Counted from the first letter of the stretch, positions 1 through 8,117 are shown. The stretch is 64,000 bases of DNA from Parabacteroides sp. PH5-46 (GCF_029892785.1 NZ_JARXXA010000021.1:1-64000), one strand, 5' to 3'. A program made the numbers and translations. The notes: generated by a model not told the origin, from the letters alone.

Positions 1-592
1 TCTGTTTGTTTACTGCTCATAGCATACTGTGTTTAGAATATTAATAGTATGGTTTCCCGTGATATAGAAAACCAATTGTCGAGAGCAAATAAACGGTTAT
101 TAACCAACAGACTGAAGGAAGTGGGTCTGGATGGAATGATTTGCAATAACTTTCTGCTTTGTTTATTAGACAGGCGGTTCTGGCTGCACCGATTTTCCTA
201 TTTAATTACGGTATTCCGACAAAGCACTCTTGTTTCAGAATGTGAACCATAGACTTTGAAGCAACAAGCGACACTAACAACGCAAAAAGCTGCAACAGGA
301 TTTCGTTCCCATTAAACATCAGACTTTTCTGCCTTACTTCGTATTGGAAGAAAGAGAATTCGGGAAACTTTGAAGCCACTCCCAGCCAGAAGTATCCACT
401 CATATTTTGAGCCATTGGGGAATGAAATTTTCTCTTTTTCTTCGTGATGGGAGAGTGGATTTCCGTATGACTTTGATGCCACACACTACCAAATCGGTGC
501 CACATGCTGCCACAGGAATTGAAATCCATTGTAGGGTAAAGCAACAGGCTTACTTTTAGAGTAAAATGAGTATAAATTAAAAATATATCGTT
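1..592. other. Intergenic end of the integrative element, no convincing gene
   Basis: Two open frames here (49-252 on plus, 206-544 on minus) have no recognisable domain and look like chance frames or decayed remnants. The visible structure is three direct copies of TGCCACA at 477-483, 498-504 and 508-514, offset by 21 and 10 bp, so they lie on roughly one helical face about 80-115 bp upstream of the first helix-turn-helix gene. A possible -7-like box lies just before that gene near 551-558. The element continues to the left of the window. Confidence 0.4.
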
Positions 593-904
593 ATGGAAAT
601 AGTGAATATTGACGCAAACACTTTCGAGAAAATGCTCTCGGAGTTTGAGAATTTTGCTAATCGAACAGAAGCTCTTTGCCGGCTATATGGAGAAAAAAAT
701 ATCGGCGAATGGCTTGATAATCAGGATGTGTGCCAACTATTAAACATCTCAAAGCGAACACTCCAAACACTTCGGGATAATGGGACACTGGCTTACACGC
801 AAATCAGCCATAAAATCTTCTATAAGCCCGAAGACGTGCAAAGTATCCTCCCGTTGATAGTAGAGAAGCAGAAACAAGCTAAATACAAGGGGAAACAGCT
901 ATGA
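593..904 (+). CDS. Helix-turn-helix (excisionase-like) DNA-binding protein of a mobile element
   Basis: A 103-residue soluble protein. The N-terminal 45 residues look helical. Residues about 55-95 form a winged helix-turn-helix of the MerR/excisionase type: WLDNQDVCQLLNISKRTLQTLR is followed by a short wing ending in a YKPEDV segment. Bacteroidales conjugative and mobilisable elements commonly carry two such genes in tandem near their integrase, where they act in excision control or regulation. The second copy follows after 42 bp on the same strand. Function as an excision factor is inferred from family and context; an ordinary regulator is equally possible. Confidence 0.7.
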   Translation: MEIVNIDANTFEKMLSEFENFANRTEALCRLYGEKNIGEWLDNQDVCQLLNISKRTLQTLRDNGTLAYTQISHKIFYKPEDVQSILPLIVEKQKQAKYKGKQL

Positions 905-946
905 AAGAAGGAATAAACAGAGTACCAATCATTAAAATAAAAAAAC

Positions 947-1243
947 ATGAGCAATCAATTAATTACAGAGAATAATGAAAGTGTAAAGGCTTTTTTTCTT
1001 TCATTGGATAAGCTCTCATCTGCTTTGGAACGTGTGTTTTCCTCACGAAAGTCAACGCTGAATGGAGAGAGTTTTTACACAGACGAGGAGTTGTCGAAGA
1101 AGTTAAAAATCAGCCGGAGGAGTTTACAGGACTACCGCAACGAGGGACGCATCCCATACATCAAGTTAGGAGGGAAGATACTCTATCGTTCCTCAGATGT
1201 TGAGAAGTTGCTGGAAGATGGTTATCGGGACAAGTTCAGGTAG
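947..1243 (+). CDS. Second helix-turn-helix (excisionase-like) protein
   Basis: A 98-residue protein with the same layout as its upstream neighbour: a helical N-terminus, then the recognition segment LSKKLKISRRSLQDYRNEGR at about residues 50-70 and the wing IPYIKLGGKILYRSSDVEKLL. The two genes are probably co-transcribed and may be ancient duplicates, although sequence identity outside the DNA-binding core is low. Proteins of this type pair with tyrosine integrases on Bacteroidales elements. The assignment to element excision or regulation is inference. Confidence 0.7.
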   Translation: MSNQLITENNESVKAFFLSLDKLSSALERVFSSRKSTLNGESFYTDEELSKKLKISRRSLQDYRNEGRIPYIKLGGKILYRSSDVEKLLEDGYRDKFR

Positions 1244-1448
1244 TAATACTACACCCGACCGAATATTTTTCCCTTTTTCGACTGATAAACATCTCTGTAA
1301 TAGAAGGAGAATAAATCAGACAACCTTTTTCAAGGAAATACGACCTGAAAGGTGGAGATTTCCAAAGAAAACCCGAAGGGCTTGAGAGGTTGGCGTTTTA
1401 TTCCCTTCTTTTTTCTTTGTGTTCAGATGAAAAAAGGACAATGAAAAA

Positions 1449-1478
1449 CGGCAGACTTCAAATATGAAAAGTCTGCCG
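1449..1478 (-). terminator. Rho-independent terminator of the KilA-N gene
   Basis: A perfect 10-bp stem (CGGCAGACTT with its complement, 1449-1458 and 1469-1478) around a 10-nt loop. On the minus strand it is followed by TTTTTC, and it lies about 20 bp after the KilA-N stop codon. No T-tract follows on the plus strand, so it serves the minus strand. The rest of 1244-1497 holds nothing recognisable. Confidence 0.75.
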
Positions 1479-1497
1479 CCGGTTATATGAATTATAA

Positions 1498-2331
1498 TTA
1501 TTTCAATAATTTGCGATTGTCCACCTCATGTAATACCCGCATTTGTTGGATGGCTATCTGGTTGAGCTTTAGTAAGCGGTCAGATTGTGGAACTTGCTCG
1601 TTTATCAAAACGGCATTTATGTTCTCCATGTTTGATAAACAAATAAGTTCATTGATAGTGGCATAGTCACGGATATTACCTTTTCTGTCCGGATTTGCAT
1701 CACGCCACTGCTTAGCTGTAATACCGAAAAGCGCCATATTAAGCACATCCGCTTCGCTGGCATACACAATTGATATTTGCTGAGCGGTAAGTTCCTCCGG
1801 TATAAGATTGTGCTTTACTGCATCGGTATGGATATGGTAGTTGATTTTTGATAGTTCCCGTTTAACAGACCAACCAAGTTGTTGCTGTTCATGCTCTTTG
1901 AGGCGCTGAAACTCAGTAATTAGATATAACTTAAATTCTGTATTAACCCATGACGCGAACTCAAAAGCGATATCCCTGTGTGCATAAGTACCACCTTTAG
2001 CTCCGTTTTTGGTTACAATTCCAATCGCATTCGTCAATTCAACCCAGCGTGTTGGACTCATTGTAAAAGCATTTGTGCCGGCTTCGTACATAAGGGGGTC
2101 GAATTCGACCCCTTTAAAGGTCGGGTTGTTTAATTTCTCCCATAAGCCTAAGAACATCAGCGTATTTTTGCTACGCATCCAGTTCTTTACTACATCCTTT
2201 GGTTCTATCGGATTGCGTATTTTTGCTATGTCGGTAATAGATATGTAATCTGCATTATTGATATACAACATCTTAACCTGAGTGCCCTGTACATCTAAAT
2301 TATTCTTTGCCATTATATTGCTATTTTTCAT
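1498..2331 (-). CDS. KilA-N domain DNA-binding protein
   Basis: A 277-residue protein whose first 150 residues match the KilA-N fold: YISITDIAKIRN, the conserved W-x-R region VKNWMRSKNTLMFLGLWEKL, and a later block GGTYAHRDIAFEFASWVNTEFKLYL typed in pieces here. KilA-N proteins are DNA-binding proteins of phages, plasmids and integrative elements; a role in regulation or anti-repression is usual but not proven. The C-terminal half is a helical domain with no assignment. A second start at codon 7 is possible. It lies downstream of the RhuM-like gene and integrase on the same strand, so it is probably part of the same transcript and element. Confidence 0.75.
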   Translation of the reverse strand: MKNSNIMAKNNLDVQGTQVKMLYINNADYISITDIAKIRNPIEPKDVVKNWMRSKNTLMFLGLWEKLNNPTFKGVEFDPLMYEAGTNAFTMSPTRWVELTNAIGIVTKNGAKGGTYAHRDIAFEFASWVNTEFKLYLITEFQRLKEHEQQQLGWSVKRELSKINYHIHTDAVKHNLIPEELTAQQISIVYASEADVLNMALFGITAKQWRDANPDRKGNIRDYATINELICLSNMENINAVLINEQVPQSDRLLKLNQIAIQQMRVLHEVDNRKLLK

Positions 2332-2365
2332 TGTGTCTCGTTCGACACAATATGGTTCTACAAAT

Positions 2366-2737
2366 TTAGTTTAAATTATTGATATCCTTTATATGTAATG
2401 GAAGTATAATCCTTGCTGTTTTCTCGGCTCTAACAGATTTCTCAATTATATATTTCCGAAACACTTCCGCATTCCTTGACTTAATACGGAACGAAAGAGC
2501 AGTAATCATTTCCATATTATATTGCTCCACGAAATTACCATTATTATAATGGTTAGTTCGGCAAACGTCCGATTCCCACAATACGCCACTTTTGAGTATT
2601 GAGCGGATATTACTATTTACTTTGGACACAAAGCATTCAAAAAGGTTTGCTATCTGATGTTGGGTCATCCACACTTCGCCATCCACAGGAGTAATCTGTA
2701 CTCCTGCGGTATCTATCGTTATAATCCCGGTTTCCAT
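2366..2737 (-). CDS. Short RhuM/ORF6N-like DNA-binding protein
   Basis: A 123-residue protein. Residues 1-95 resemble the N-terminus of the RhuM family: VWMTQHQIANLFECFVSKVNSNI, then an SDVCRTNHYNNGNFVEQYN stretch and an ITALSFRIKS block. Full RhuM proteins are about 300 residues or more, so this is either a compact variant or a truncated copy; the last 25 residues (after IIEKSVRAEKT) no longer resemble the family. The start codon overlaps the integrase stop as TAATG, which implies translational coupling. Its role in the element is unknown; regulation of excision or transfer is plausible. Confidence 0.6.
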   Translation of the reverse strand: METGIITIDTAGVQITPVDGEVWMTQHQIANLFECFVSKVNSNIRSILKSGVLWESDVCRTNHYNNGNFVEQYNMEMITALSFRIKSRNAEVFRKYIIEKSVRAEKTARIILPLHIKDINNLN

Positions 2738-3984
2738 TATCCTGTAATTTTGAATGTTAATGCTTTGTTGGTAGATAATAGCTTTTCTACTCCTTCCATG
2801 TCCTTCATGATAGAACTATCCAGTACTCGTGCATAGTGTTGTGTCATTTTAGTATCAGAATGTCCGAGCATTTTTGCGACATTTTCCATGCTCACCCCAT
2901 TAGCCAAGCATACTGAGGTTGCATAGGAATGCCTCGCAACATGCGACGAGATTGGCTTCGTGATACCACATATATCTGCCACTTCTTTGAGATAGCTATT
3001 ATACTTTTGATTGCTGGGAACTGGGAATAACAATCCGCTCTCAATACATTCAGAATAAGTATTATACTTTTCTATTAGCTGTAAAGCTATTGGAAGCAAT
3101 GGAATATTACACATATTATTTGTCTTCTGCCGTGTCTTGCGTATCCACGTTTTCCCCTCTTGGTCTTTTATGAGATGCTCTCTTGAAAGCTGCTGTACAT
3201 CGCTGAATGATAGCCCGCTGAAACAGCAGAATAGAAAGACATCCCTTACCTGTTCCACTCTCTTTATCGTAATTTCTTTGGCTGCGATTGCTTGTATTTC
3301 CTCCATTGTAAGGAACTCGGGATGTGTTGCCTCTCGTTTGAACTTAATGGAGGCAAATGGACTTTTCCTAACCCAATCATTCTCCAAAGCTATACGATAC
3401 ATCTTCTTTATATTCTTCAACCTAGTGGTAGCTGCGTTCTGGGCGCAACCTTTCTCTACTTTGAGGAATACTTCAAAGTCTTGGATAAAGGAAGGGGTGA
3501 CTTCGCTAAGGTAGATGTCAGATATTTTATATTTCTTCTCCAAAAACTCCCTCACATACTTGGCTGTAGTTTCATAGCGTTGTACGGTCTTGGCTACAAA
3601 GTCTTTCCCTATCAGTTGACGGCATTGGTTATTATGCTCCTCGAAGAGTTGGAGTAGTGTTTTCTTCGACTCGTCATTGCCATTATAGATGTCCTTAATT
3701 CGGTCTGCGGTAATTTTCTTTCCGCTTTCTTCCAACTCACGGTGTATTTGGTAAAGTCTTACCCTGATAGAGGATATGTAATTATTCAATTCTTCTACCA
3801 TGCGACCGCTACCTTTGACGCATTCTTTGGCTTGATTCCATTGTGCTACAGGTACACTGCGCTTAATTTGCACATCACACGTCCTGCCTTCTACTGTGAT
3901 TCTTAAACGGATGGGTGCTTCTCCGTTTTTTAATAGTTTGCTCTTCTTGATGAAGAACAAAACACTGAACGTTTTTCTTCTCAT
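2737..3984 (-). CDS. Tyrosine recombinase / integrase, IntDOT type
   Basis: A 415-residue integrase with an arm-type DNA-binding N-terminus (about 1-100), a SAM-like core-binding domain (about 105-205) and a catalytic domain (about 220-400). Visible catalytic residues are His348 and Arg351 (HVAR), His375 (LGHSD) and the nucleophile Tyr384 (QHYARV). The usual first catalytic arginine is replaced by serine: SGLSFSD with Ser259, where other Bacteroidota integrases have GLR. The CTnDOT integrase is known to lack this arginine, so the enzyme is probably of that class and active. A minus-strand -7 box TAACTTTG lies at 4013-4006. The gene sits beside tRNA-Lys, which suggests the chromosomal attachment site. 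Confidence 0.9.
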   Translation of the reverse strand: MRRKTFSVLFFIKKSKLLKNGEAPIRLRITVEGRTCDVQIKRSVPVAQWNQAKECVKGSGRMVEELNNYISSIRVRLYQIHRELEESGKKITADRIKDIYNGNDESKKTLLQLFEEHNNQCRQLIGKDFVAKTVQRYETTAKYVREFLEKKYKISDIYLSEVTPSFIQDFEVFLKVEKGCAQNAATTRLKNIKKMYRIALENDWVRKSPFASIKFKREATHPEFLTMEEIQAIAAKEITIKRVEQVRDVFLFCCFSGLSFSDVQQLSREHLIKDQEGKTWIRKTRQKTNNMCNIPLLPIALQLIEKYNTYSECIESGLLFPVPSNQKYNSYLKEVADICGITKPISSHVARHSYATSVCLANGVSMENVAKMLGHSDTKMTQHYARVLDSSIMKDMEGVEKLLSTNKALTFKITG

Positions 3985-4005
3985 TTCTCGTCGTTTTTAA
4001 TGATA

Positions 4006-4013
4006 CAAAGTTA
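4006..4013 (-). promoter_or_regulatory. Candidate integrase promoter (-7 box)
   Basis: The minus strand reads TAACTTTG, matching the Bacteroidota -7 consensus TAnnTTTG, 22 bp ahead of the integrase start. No clean TTTG -33 box is seen at the right spacing. Confidence 0.5.
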
Positions 4014-4070
4014 TTTTATACCCTTCAAAAACACGCTACGCAAAATGTTGTAATTCAGTGAAATAAAACC

Positions 4071-4114
4071 CAAATCGTGGGACTTTTGAGATTTGCAAAA
4101 AGTCCCACGATTTG
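4071..4114. repeat. Long perfect inverted repeat beside the integrase
   Basis: Arms of 17 bp (4071-4087 CAAATCGTGGGACTTTT and its exact complement at 4098-4114) flank a 10-nt centre. It lies between the integrase promoter and the tRNA-Lys terminator. A short T-rich stretch follows on plus but there is no clean T-tract. It may be an integrase/excisionase site, an element end or a replication/transfer structure. Confidence 0.7.
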
Positions 4115-4167
4115 GACACTATTCGTTTGCTTTTTCTCGCTTTTTTCTGCAACCCGTGCAAAAAAGA

Positions 4168-4200
4168 AAATCCCTAATTCCGTGTGGGAATCAGGGATTT
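4168..4200 (-). terminator. Terminator of tRNA-Lys
   Basis: A 14-bp stem with one wobble pair (4168-4181 with 4187-4200, loop GTGTG). On the minus strand it is followed by TTTTCTTTTTT. It lies 43 bp past the tRNA 3' end and is in the right orientation to end that transcript. Confidence 0.8.
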
Positions 4201-4242
4201 ACGTTGATTTGCTTTTTTCTTTGGCTTCTCTTGTGATCCGCC

Positions 4243-4318
4243 TGGTGATTTGCCTGGGGTTCGAACCCAGGACCCCATCCTTAAAAGGGATGTGCTCTAC
4301 CTGCTGAGCTAGCAAATC
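4243..4318 (-). tRNA. tRNA-Lys (anticodon TTT)
   Basis: Read on the minus strand the cloverleaf is complete: acceptor GATTTGC pairs with GCAAATC, the anticodon arm is CATCC-CTTTTAA-GGATG with anticodon TTT, and the T arm is CTGGG-TTCGAAC-CCCAG. The discriminator is A and the CCA end is encoded (4243-4245). Its 3' half faces the integrase, the typical arrangement when an integrative element uses a tRNA 3' end as attachment site. The second copy of the site would lie outside the window; no repeat of the T-arm sequence is seen in 1-4000. Confidence 0.95.
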
Positions 4319-4430
4319 TGCCTGTGCGTTTCTCTTGGAACGCGGGTGCAAAGGTAAGACATAATTTTAAATATGCAATACTTGTTAAATCTTTTTTTGA
4401 AAAAACGAGTTTGTTTATAGTTTTCTGTGT

Positions 4431-5573
4431 TTATTTCTCGGCTTCTTTTTGTGTGTCCACAGGCGGTTTTTCGGTAATGATTGCCTGTTGTTCTTCTTCC
4501 ATTAGAATGAAGCGTTTATAGTACGACAAACAGAGGGTCGTTAATGGCAGGGCTACGATTAATCCTATGAAACCCAATAGAGTTCCCCAGACAGATAACG
4601 AGAGTAGGATGATAGCAGGATTAAGTCCCATGGCTCTTCCCATAATACGGGGGACCAGAAACATGTCTTGAATGACTTGTACCACTAATAATACAGCTAC
4701 GCCAAGTGCCAGGATAATCCAGAAGTTTTGCCCGGTTTCTGCAGATTTCAGCAGAGCCAGCAATACCATCGGGAGCAGTCCGAGTGTTTGCAGGTAGGGA
4801 ACTAAGTTCAGAGCTCCCATAAACAGACCTAATGTGATGCCTAAAGGGAAACTTACAATCTTGAAGCCAATCGCAAACAAGATACCTACGCACAATGCCA
4901 CCAAAGCTTGTCCACGAAAATAGCGATTCATACTTTGTTCTACGTCTTCGGCTACTCCCGATACAAAGGGCCGGTATTTCTGGGGTATGAGCGTTATCCA
5001 ACCATTCGCTATCTTTTCATAATCCAGCAAGATAAAAATAAAGTAGAGGAAGATGATAAAAACAACCGTTATACTGAATAATACAGAAAACGTGCTAGAC
5101 AAAAGATTCCACATCTTAGGGGCTATCTGCCGGATTGCATTCTGGAAATTTTCTTTACTGAGCAGCTCCGTTATTTGTTCTATGCTGATATTTTCCTGCA
5201 GGAACAGAATCCACGATTCCGGGATAAAAGGGATGTACTCTTTGTCCGGACGTTGCGTGCGCAGTAGCTCTAATGTTCGGTCTACCTCCTGGGTGACAGA
5301 GGGGATTACCGTTATAAGCAATAACGTAAGCGCCAATAAAAGGGTCAGAATCACCGCAACGATAGATAGCATGCGATTTTTAAATTTCAGCTTATATTGA
5401 AAAAACTTCACAAGCGGCTGTGTCATATACGCCAATAACAATGCTATCAGGAAAGGGAGTAACGCATTCCGCAGGATTGTCAGAATATATAGCAAGAGTA
5501 CAACTCCCACCACGCCAAAGACAATCCGGGCAACCCGATCAAACGTAAATGGTTTTTCAAACAGAGAATTCAT
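4431..5573 (-). CDS. AI-2E family transporter / PerM-like permease
   Basis: A 380-residue polytopic membrane protein with about eight hydrophobic segments: a pair at residues 15-55, one near 65-85, then a soluble stretch (about 95-150) and a dense C-terminal cluster. Motifs of the AI-2E/PerM (UPF0118) family are visible: a glycine-rich block GALNLVPYLQTLG and the late PRIMGRAMGLNPAIILLSL region. Members are secondary exporters or antiporters; substrates are mostly unknown and autoinducer-2 export is proven for few. The length is normal. It is transcribed divergently from the carboxypeptidase from a very short shared promoter region. Confidence 0.88.
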   Translation of the reverse strand: MNSLFEKPFTFDRVARIVFGVVGVVLLLYILTILRNALLPFLIALLLAYMTQPLVKFFQYKLKFKNRMLSIVAVILTLLLALTLLLITVIPSVTQEVDRTLELLRTQRPDKEYIPFIPESWILFLQENISIEQITELLSKENFQNAIRQIAPKMWNLLSSTFSVLFSITVVFIIFLYFIFILLDYEKIANGWITLIPQKYRPFVSGVAEDVEQSMNRYFRGQALVALCVGILFAIGFKIVSFPLGITLGLFMGALNLVPYLQTLGLLPMVLLALLKSAETGQNFWIILALGVAVLLVVQVIQDMFLVPRIMGRAMGLNPAIILLSLSVWGTLLGFIGLIVALPLTTLCLSYYKRFILMEEEQQAIITEKPPVDTQKEAEK

Positions 5574-5583
5574 ATTAATACTT

Positions 5584-5606
5584 TATCTTTGTATAAAACA
5601 AAGATA
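5584..5606. promoter_or_regulatory. Face-to-face divergent promoters
   Basis: TATCTTTG occurs on the plus strand at 5584-5591 and on the minus strand at 5606-5599. Both match TAnnTTTG. The predicted start sites therefore cross within a 23-bp segment, the plus box serving dacB (start 5632) and the minus box serving the AI-2E permease (start 5573). Polymerases on the two boxes would exclude each other. Confidence 0.65.
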
Positions 5607-5631
5607 GAATAATTTAAGTAGAAAGTGAGTG

Positions 5632-7104
5632 ATGCGGAATAAATTATCGATGCTTGCCCTGTTCATCTGCTTGGTGCAGTTTATACCAGCCCAGTCTCAG
5701 CCTGTTAAGCGATTTCTGAATCTAAAAACGATGAAAGGGGCTTCATTTGCCTTACTAGCCAAAGACGTAAATAGCGGAGAGATACTTTATAGCTATGATG
5801 AAAACCGCCAGTTGACCCCGGCCTCCGTTTTAAAACTGGTGACTGCCTCTGCCGCCCTTGAGCTGCTGGGAGAAGACTATCGCTTCGTCACCAAGCTGGA
5901 ATACGACGGAAAGATTTCCAATGGCGTACTCGAAGGCAATCTATACATCAAGGGAGGAGGCGATCCCACGCTAGGTTCTTCCCACTTTGCAGCAGATCGT
6001 AGCCGCTACACACCCGATCAGAACACCTTCATGCCCCAATGGATCGAAGCCATTAGCAAAGCCGGTATTCGTAAAATAACAGGTACTGTCATTGCCGATG
6101 AAAGCATTTTTGATACTGAGGGGATTTCTCTGAAATGGATGCAGGAGGATATCGGCAGCTACTACGGAGCCGGAAGTTACGGCCTCTCCGTATTTGACAA
6201 TCTATACCGCCTCTATTTGAAGACAGGCACAGCCGGTAGCAAACCCGAGGTAATAGAAACAATCCCTCCTACCCCTAATATCCGCTTTCATAATTATATG
6301 AGGTCGGCTTCCGTCAGGACAGACAGCTCTTTCGTTATTGGTTTCCCCTATTCCAACGACCGTTACTTATATGGTGTAGTTCCTGCCGGGAGAGAGCGTT
6401 TCTTGTTGCGCGGAGACATTCCCGATCCTCCCCTTTTCCTGGCAGAATACGTACATACTGCTTTAACGTCAGCCGGAATCCAGATTGAGGGAACGCCCAG
6501 CTGTTATCGCCTGCTGGCGGAAAATAAGAAATGGCCAACGAAAGCACGAAAAGAACTGGCAAGCACTTACTCTCCCACCCTTCGTGAAATCGTACGGATT
6601 GTGAATGAAAGGAGCCACAACCTGTACACGGATGCCATTATAAAAACGCTGGGATTAAAATACACGCCTAAACAGGGAGAAGTCCTTTCTTCTATGAATA
6701 AGGGCATACAAGTAGTACACGAGCACTGGAAACAGAAAGGTTTTGACATCTCTTCTCTTTGGATGTATGATGGCTGCGGACTGTCAGCGGTTGATAAGGT
6801 AACGGCTTCTTTCATCTGTGATTTGCTGGCTTATATGCACAAAACCTCAAAACTGTCGGACGCTTTCGTCGCTTCCCTGCCCAAAGCCGGACAAGAGGGC
6901 TCTGTGGCTAATTTTCTGAAAGGTACATCGCTGCAAGGGCGGGCGTTACTGAAGAGCGGCGGCATGAGCCGGGTAAGAGCATACGCCGGATATATTACCA
7001 AAGACGATAAACAATATGCCGTGGCTCTCTTCGTCAATAACTATTCAGGAGAAGCACAGGCAATAACAAAGAACATAGAAAAGCTACTCCTTGCTCTTTT
7101 TTGA
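5632..7104 (+). CDS. dacB: D-alanyl-D-alanine carboxypeptidase/endopeptidase (PBP4, peptidase S13)
   Basis: A 490-residue periplasmic enzyme that removes the terminal D-Ala or cleaves D-Ala-mDAP crosslinks in peptidoglycan. A signal peptide ends near residue 22. The three penicillin-binding motifs are present: SVLK with nucleophile Ser65 and Lys68, SHN at 328-330, and KSG at 441-443 (KSGGMSR). The large insertion after the first motif (about residues 90-260) is the hallmark of class C PBP4. I chose the ATG at 5632; an in-frame GTG directly before it is the alternative. The promoter box at 5584 gives a leader of about 35 nt. Confidence 0.93.
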   Translation: MRNKLSMLALFICLVQFIPAQSQPVKRFLNLKTMKGASFALLAKDVNSGEILYSYDENRQLTPASVLKLVTASAALELLGEDYRFVTKLEYDGKISNGVLEGNLYIKGGGDPTLGSSHFAADRSRYTPDQNTFMPQWIEAISKAGIRKITGTVIADESIFDTEGISLKWMQEDIGSYYGAGSYGLSVFDNLYRLYLKTGTAGSKPEVIETIPPTPNIRFHNYMRSASVRTDSSFVIGFPYSNDRYLYGVVPAGRERFLLRGDIPDPPLFLAEYVHTALTSAGIQIEGTPSCYRLLAENKKWPTKARKELASTYSPTLREIVRIVNERSHNLYTDAIIKTLGLKYTPKQGEVLSSMNKGIQVVHEHWKQKGFDISSLWMYDGCGLSAVDKVTASFICDLLAYMHKTSKLSDAFVASLPKAGQEGSVANFLKGTSLQGRALLKSGGMSRVRAYAGYITKDDKQYAVALFVNNYSGEAQAITKNIEKLLLALF

Positions 7105-7112
7105 TATCTTTG
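7105..7112 (+). promoter_or_regulatory. Promoter (-7 box) of the serine-rich lipoprotein gene
   Basis: TATCTTTG begins immediately after the dacB stop codon and matches the Bacteroidota -7 box. The implied leader is about 80 nt and contains an 8-bp inverted repeat (AATCCTTA ... TAAGGATT). The lipoprotein gene can therefore be transcribed independently of dacB. Confidence 0.6.
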
Positions 7113-7200
7113 CCCGAAGAATAAAAACAAATAAACAATTAATCCTTATGATATGTTACATGTCTAAGGATTATAACCTACAAAGAAAGGAACAAAAGTC

Positions 7201-8031
7201 ATGAAAAAGTTAGTTTATATATGCATCACAACCTTGCTGCTGACAGCTTGTGTCACCTATCGGTCGCTAGACTTAAACAGTCTGTACACCGGGATGACGA
7301 AAGCGCAGGTAGAATATGTAGCAGGTTCTCCGCATCGTGTGTTAGGCGTTAACAATACGGTAGATGGTTACCAGGAAGTGTTGGAGTACCGTACTTCTTA
7401 CGGCGACATCTACGCCTTGGAATTCTGGGACGATTACCTGGTAGGCTACGAATACCTCGAATCGGAAGTAACATACGTGCCGGCTCCTTATCCTCCAAGT
7501 TATTATCCGGCTTACGGACGTCCGGTAGTAATTATACGCGAATACCCTCGCCCGCCGCATTATCACAATCGTCCGCCGAGCTATAACAATGTAAGACCGC
7601 CCCAGGGCAACAGACCTCCGCAAAACAGCAGGCCTCCACAGAACAATTACAACAACAATAATAATAACAAGCCAAACAGGCCTGTAGACAATGTTGAATC
7701 TAGCCCTTCCGGAAGCCGGGAAAACGGTAACAGGCCGAGCGGCGTAAGTAACTCAAACAGTTCAAGCAGTAAGAACTCAGGGCGTACATCAAATTCAAGC
7801 AGCACATCAGGAAGAAGCTCATCCAGCAGCACAAGTAGCGGTAGCCGGACGAACTCAAGTACCACCAATAGCTCCTCCAGAACGAATAATAGCAGCAGCT
7901 CCTCTTCCAGGACGAACAGCAGTGTTAGCTCTTCCAGTTCAAGTAGCAGTTCGGGCAGGTCTTCTTCCAACAGCTCCAGTTCAAGCTCAAAACGGAACAG
8001 CTCAAGCAGCAGTTCAGGTCGCTCAAGATAA
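7201..8031 (+). CDS. BamE/SmpA-like lipoprotein with long serine-rich tail
   Basis: A 276-residue predicted lipoprotein. The lipobox is LLLTAC with Cys17. Residues 25-90 resemble the small SmpA/OmlA (BamE-like) fold: LYTGMTKAQVEYVAGSPHR, then a tyrosine-rich strand region. Residues 95-160 are proline-, tyrosine- and asparagine-rich (PYPPSYYP, NRPPQN repeats). The last 110 residues are almost only Ser, Asn, Gly, Thr and Arg, a low-complexity tail reading NSSSS/SSGRSS. Such a tail is probably disordered and surface-exposed or wall-associated. No function is assigned; the fold suggests an envelope role. Confidence 0.75.
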   Translation: MKKLVYICITTLLLTACVTYRSLDLNSLYTGMTKAQVEYVAGSPHRVLGVNNTVDGYQEVLEYRTSYGDIYALEFWDDYLVGYEYLESEVTYVPAPYPPSYYPAYGRPVVIIREYPRPPHYHNRPPSYNNVRPPQGNRPPQNSRPPQNNYNNNNNNKPNRPVDNVESSPSGSRENGNRPSGVSNSNSSSSKNSGRTSNSSSTSGRSSSSSTSSGSRTNSSTTNSSSRTNNSSSSSSRTNSSVSSSSSSSSSGRSSSNSSSSSSKRNSSSSSSGRSR

Positions 8032-8054
8032 ACGATAAAATAGGACACGTCCTA

Positions 8055-8103
8055 AAAAAAATAGCTCACGAGCCATAAAAAATCACTCGTGAGCTATTTT
8101 TTT
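8055..8103. terminator. Bidirectional terminator
   Basis: A perfect 12-bp stem (ATAGCTCACGAG with its complement) has an A-run on the left (8054-8060) and a T-run on the right (8098-8104). It sits between the convergent lipoprotein and transporter genes and can end both transcripts. Confidence 0.9.
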
Positions 8104-8117
8104 TCAGACACGTCCCA

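Noticed and set aside
49-252. 67-codon plus-strand frame as a truncated regulator
   Set aside because: The N-terminus looks vaguely like a helix-turn-helix protein but no family can be named and the rest is not protein-like.
206-544. 112-codon minus-strand frame near the window start
   Set aside because: No domain, no signal peptide and no supporting context. It may be a decayed remnant but cannot be supported.
7647-8048. Leu/Glu-rich 133-codon frame on the minus strand
   Set aside because: It is the antisense of the serine-rich repeat tail; the composition follows from AGC/TCA codons.
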